Assembly (NCBI RefSeq): GCF_019352175.1
Contig: NZ_JACBYI010000008.1
Coordinates: 1 to 64,000 of the forward strand
Direction: 5' to 3'
Source: Paenibacillus sp. S150
GTDB lineage: Bacteria > Bacillota > Bacilli > Paenibacillales > Paenibacillaceae
DNA length: 64,000 nucleotides
Below the pieces are notes generated by a model. The model worked only from the letters and a program-made list of their open reading frames with translations. It made no database searches and was not told the origin of the DNA. The position numbers were made by a program, and so were the translations under genes. How positions within the stretch are numbered: the first letter of the stretch is position 1; each line of letters opens with the position of its first letter. Positions 62,570 through 64,000 of this stretch are shown piece by piece.

Positions 62570-62854
62570 TCAAAATCGAATAAAACAATGTTCACTGTTG
62601 GGAATGTGCGGGGAAACCCGCGAAGGAAAAACCCGGGATTGCTCCCCCGGGCCGTCCACTTTCAGCATATCTTTAAACTGCACTTTCACTATGTCGTCAT
62701 AGCCTCGACGAATGTGTATTCGCTGGGTTTGTCCGATCAGTTCAATGATTTCACCTTTAAATAGTTCTTGCTTCCAGGCACAGCTCCCATTTGCATCGCC
62801 TTTCCATATGCTGTATAAAGAATTATATACGAATGTATGTTTCTTTTTCAACAT
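62570..62854 (-). CDS. Doubtful small protein
   Basis: A 94-residue frame: LKKKHTFVYNSLYSIWKGDA, then ELFKGEIIELIGQTQRIHIR and DDIVKVQFKDMLKVDGPGEQ. The middle looks protein-like, but no ribosome site precedes the ATG and the end does not. It lies between the IS110 remnant and a terminator. It may be a gene fragment. Confidence 0.3.
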   Translation of the reverse strand: MLKKKHTFVYNSLYSIWKGDANGSCAWKQELFKGEIIELIGQTQRIHIRRGYDDIVKVQFKDMLKVDGPGEQSRVFPSRVSPHIPNSEHCFIRF

Positions 62855-62944
62855 TTTTTTGAAGCTATAAATGTTTCTTGTAAAATCAATTCACAAAATT
62901 CAAATCTATTTTTTTTCTTAAAGTTTACTATGGTCCGATTAAAG

Positions 62945-62987
62945 AAAAAAGTCCTGCTGACCAATAATAACGGCCAGCAGGGCTTTT
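62945..62987. terminator. Bidirectional terminator
   Basis: CCTGCTG/CAGCAGG stem with A6 on the left and TTTT on the right; it closes the small spore-protein-like gene on the minus strand. Confidence 0.7.
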
Positions 62988-63070
62988 CATAAACCCAAGC
63001 TTTTGGGAATTTGCCAACCTCAATAATACTTCGATTAATCCGCATTCCCTCCGTCGTGTTGCTGCCCAAG

Positions 63071-63316
63071 CTAAAACCTGTAGTTCAGCGAAAAGGATAC
63101 TTGTATTTCCAGAGTAAATAGGTATATTGCCGTTCCATCCTTATGTATAATGCGCATGATTACTGGGGCGCCACTGCTTTTATCATTGTATATGCACACT
63201 GAACCAAATACATTTAGCGATAAGGCAGAAGACCACACGGTTAATGCGCTCACTTCCTGTTCAGGAGTAAATTTAAAATTTCCACAAATCGTACTTTCAG
63301 GGAGACCACTCTCCAT
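63071..63316 (-). CDS. Possible endospore-appendage (Ena/DUF3992-like) subunit, short
   Basis: An 81-residue protein ESGLPESTICGNFKFTPEQE, then TVWSSALSLNVFGSVCIYND and APVIMRIIHKDGTAIYLFTL, VSFSLNYRF. An N-terminal Cys and the order CG-F ... TVW ... GSVCIYND ... DGT resemble Ena-type jelly-roll subunits of Bacillaceae spore fibres (DUF3992), though it is shorter than usual and stops early. AGGGGG precedes the ATG. The assignment is tentative. Confidence 0.45.
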   Translation of the reverse strand: MESGLPESTICGNFKFTPEQEVSALTVWSSALSLNVFGSVCIYNDKSSGAPVIMRIIHKDGTAIYLFTLEIQVSFSLNYRF

Positions 63317-63398
63317 TAATCAAACCCCCTGCACCGTCAATCCTTATTGCATTTATTTACAGATATTCGTTTTATGTTTTTTCCTAGGAGCACTGCAC

Positions 63399-63436
63399 AA
63401 AATAACCCGTCAGGCATACGCCCGGCGGGTTTGTTT
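63399..63436 (-). terminator. Terminator of the adjacent beta-sandwich gene
   Basis: AACCCG-C-GG / CC-G-CGGGTT stem, then TTATTTTG on the minus strand, 10 nt beyond the stop. Confidence 0.65.
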
Positions 63437-63445
63437 CAATATCGT

Positions 63446-63853
63446 TTAGCCTGTAGACACTCCTGAAAACGTAACAGGCCCGGTAACACTAGCTGCATTC
63501 AGCAAGATATTCAAACTGTTATTAGCTACGCCTAAAGTATATGCATGATATCCAACTGGTACATTCAAATCCAAAAATGAAATCGTAATTGGCTGAATGG
63601 CTAGAACGGCAAGGCCACTGGACCCTACGTTAAAAATAGGTTGTCCATCGCGGTAAATGGTGAAGACTACACTCGGGATACCTACTGTCGTCTGAAAACC
63701 AATGGTTGCATTCAGCAGCACATCCCCATTCAATACAGTCGCCAATCCAAATTCAGCCAACATTAAATTTTGAGCTGGTGAGAGAATCGGGATGGATAAG
63801 GTTTGGCTTCCAGTTGAGGCTGTACTTCTTCCTACATCTATGATTTGCGCCAT
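63446..63853 (-). CDS. Beta-sandwich (exosporium BclA-end-like) protein
   Basis: A 135-residue all-beta protein: AQIIDVGRSTASTGSQTLSI, LLNATIGFQTTVGIPSVVFT, IYRDGQPIFNV, DLNVPVGYHAYTLGVANNSL and ending VTGPVTFSGVSTG. The repeated strands and VPVGxHxYTL pattern resemble TNF/C1q-like carboxy domains of exosporium filaments, but the collagen-like part is missing. There is no signal peptide. ATG at 63853 is behind GAGGAGG; a GTG two codons upstream also fits. Function is inferred. Confidence 0.55.
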   Translation of the reverse strand: MAQIIDVGRSTASTGSQTLSIPILSPAQNLMLAEFGLATVLNGDVLLNATIGFQTTVGIPSVVFTIYRDGQPIFNVGSSGLAVLAIQPITISFLDLNVPVGYHAYTLGVANNSLNILLNAASVTGPVTFSGVSTG

Positions 63854-63859
63854 GATCAC

Positions 63860-64000
63860 TCCACCTCCTCTCTTGTACCATTTTTACATATTATGTAAAA
63901 ATAAAGAAACTGATTGGATGCATTGCATGGTGTGATTAATACATTATTTTATGTATGCTCTAAATTCAGATCTCTCCCGGATTAAACGGCCGCCAGCTAT
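63860..64000. other. Upstream region of the beta-sandwich gene
   Basis: AT-rich leader with no ORF; promoter boxes could not be fixed. The region is cut by the window edge. Confidence 0.3.

Noticed and set aside
1..64000. rRNA or tRNA genes
   Set aside because: No cloverleaf-like or rRNA-like stretches were noticed, though I could not run a covariance search.

Overview
The window looks like a chromosomal segment of a spore-forming Firmicute, most likely Paenibacillus or a close relative. The grounds are the Bacillales sporulation core (dacF-spoIIAA-spoIIAB-sigF, spoIIM, spo0A, spoIVB, sda, mciZ), TTG/GTG starts with strong AGGAGG-type ribosome sites, moderate-to-high GC genes, and several repeat families of the kind seen in Paenibacillus intergenic DNA. 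The genus is inferred from protein resemblance and not from any marker gene.

Layout from left to right. (1) 1-2.3 kb: the 5' part of a large RHS/YD-repeat surface protein gene, preceded on its strand by a frameshifted second RHS-type gene. (2) 2.7-5.6 kb: dacF and the spoIIA operon with a candidate sigma-H promoter. (3) 5.7-24.4 kb: an accessory block sitting where pupG/drm would normally abut dacF. It holds an acyltransferase gene, a roughly 900-bp array of about 17 hairpins on a 51-bp period, a 12.6-kb peptide-transport and catabolism locus (Opp-type ABC transporter, M20 hydrolase, PucR regulator, two-cysteine racemase, M29-like protein, AroM-like protein, DUF1177), a serine hydrolase gene, a dead LacI gene and a HAD phosphatase gene. 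(4) 24.5-34.1 kb: nucleoside salvage (pdp, two purine nucleoside phosphorylases, drm), xerD, yqzK, fur and spoIIM, with a 2.4-kb scar between fur and spoIIM made of a lipoprotein gene, a 5'-truncated secreted-protein gene and a broken phage integrase end. (5) 34.7-49.7 kb: housekeeping genes (endoQ-like, nudF, mciZ, a peptidase-T-like gene, prli42, lipB, a branched-chain 2-oxoacid dehydrogenase operon, yqzF, two paired ABC exporter half-transporters, thymidine kinase). (6) 49.7-52.7 kb: a DinB-like gene and a compact agr-type quorum-sensing locus in which neither a kinase nor a receiver domain is present, followed by sda. (7) 52.9-54.7 kb: a small HTH module, a TM2 pseudogene and a type-I holin-like toxin whose flanks can pair. 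(8) 55.1-60.1 kb: spo0A, spoIVB, recN, argR. (9) 60.1-64 kb: repeat-rich DNA, a 5'-truncated IS110-family transposase, and two small genes that may encode spore-surface proteins.

Most genes are on the minus strand. Sporulation is the main theme: the master regulator Spo0A, the SpoIIAB/SpoIIAA/SigF partner switch, the engulfment protein SpoIIM, the sigma-K checkpoint protease SpoIVB, the kinase inhibitor Sda and the Z-ring inhibitor MciZ are all here. The accessory blocks (RHS, agr, toxin, peptide uptake, repeats, integrase and IS110 remnants) sit at breaks in the ancestral gene order. All function calls rest on reading translations and motifs by eye; no database search was run.
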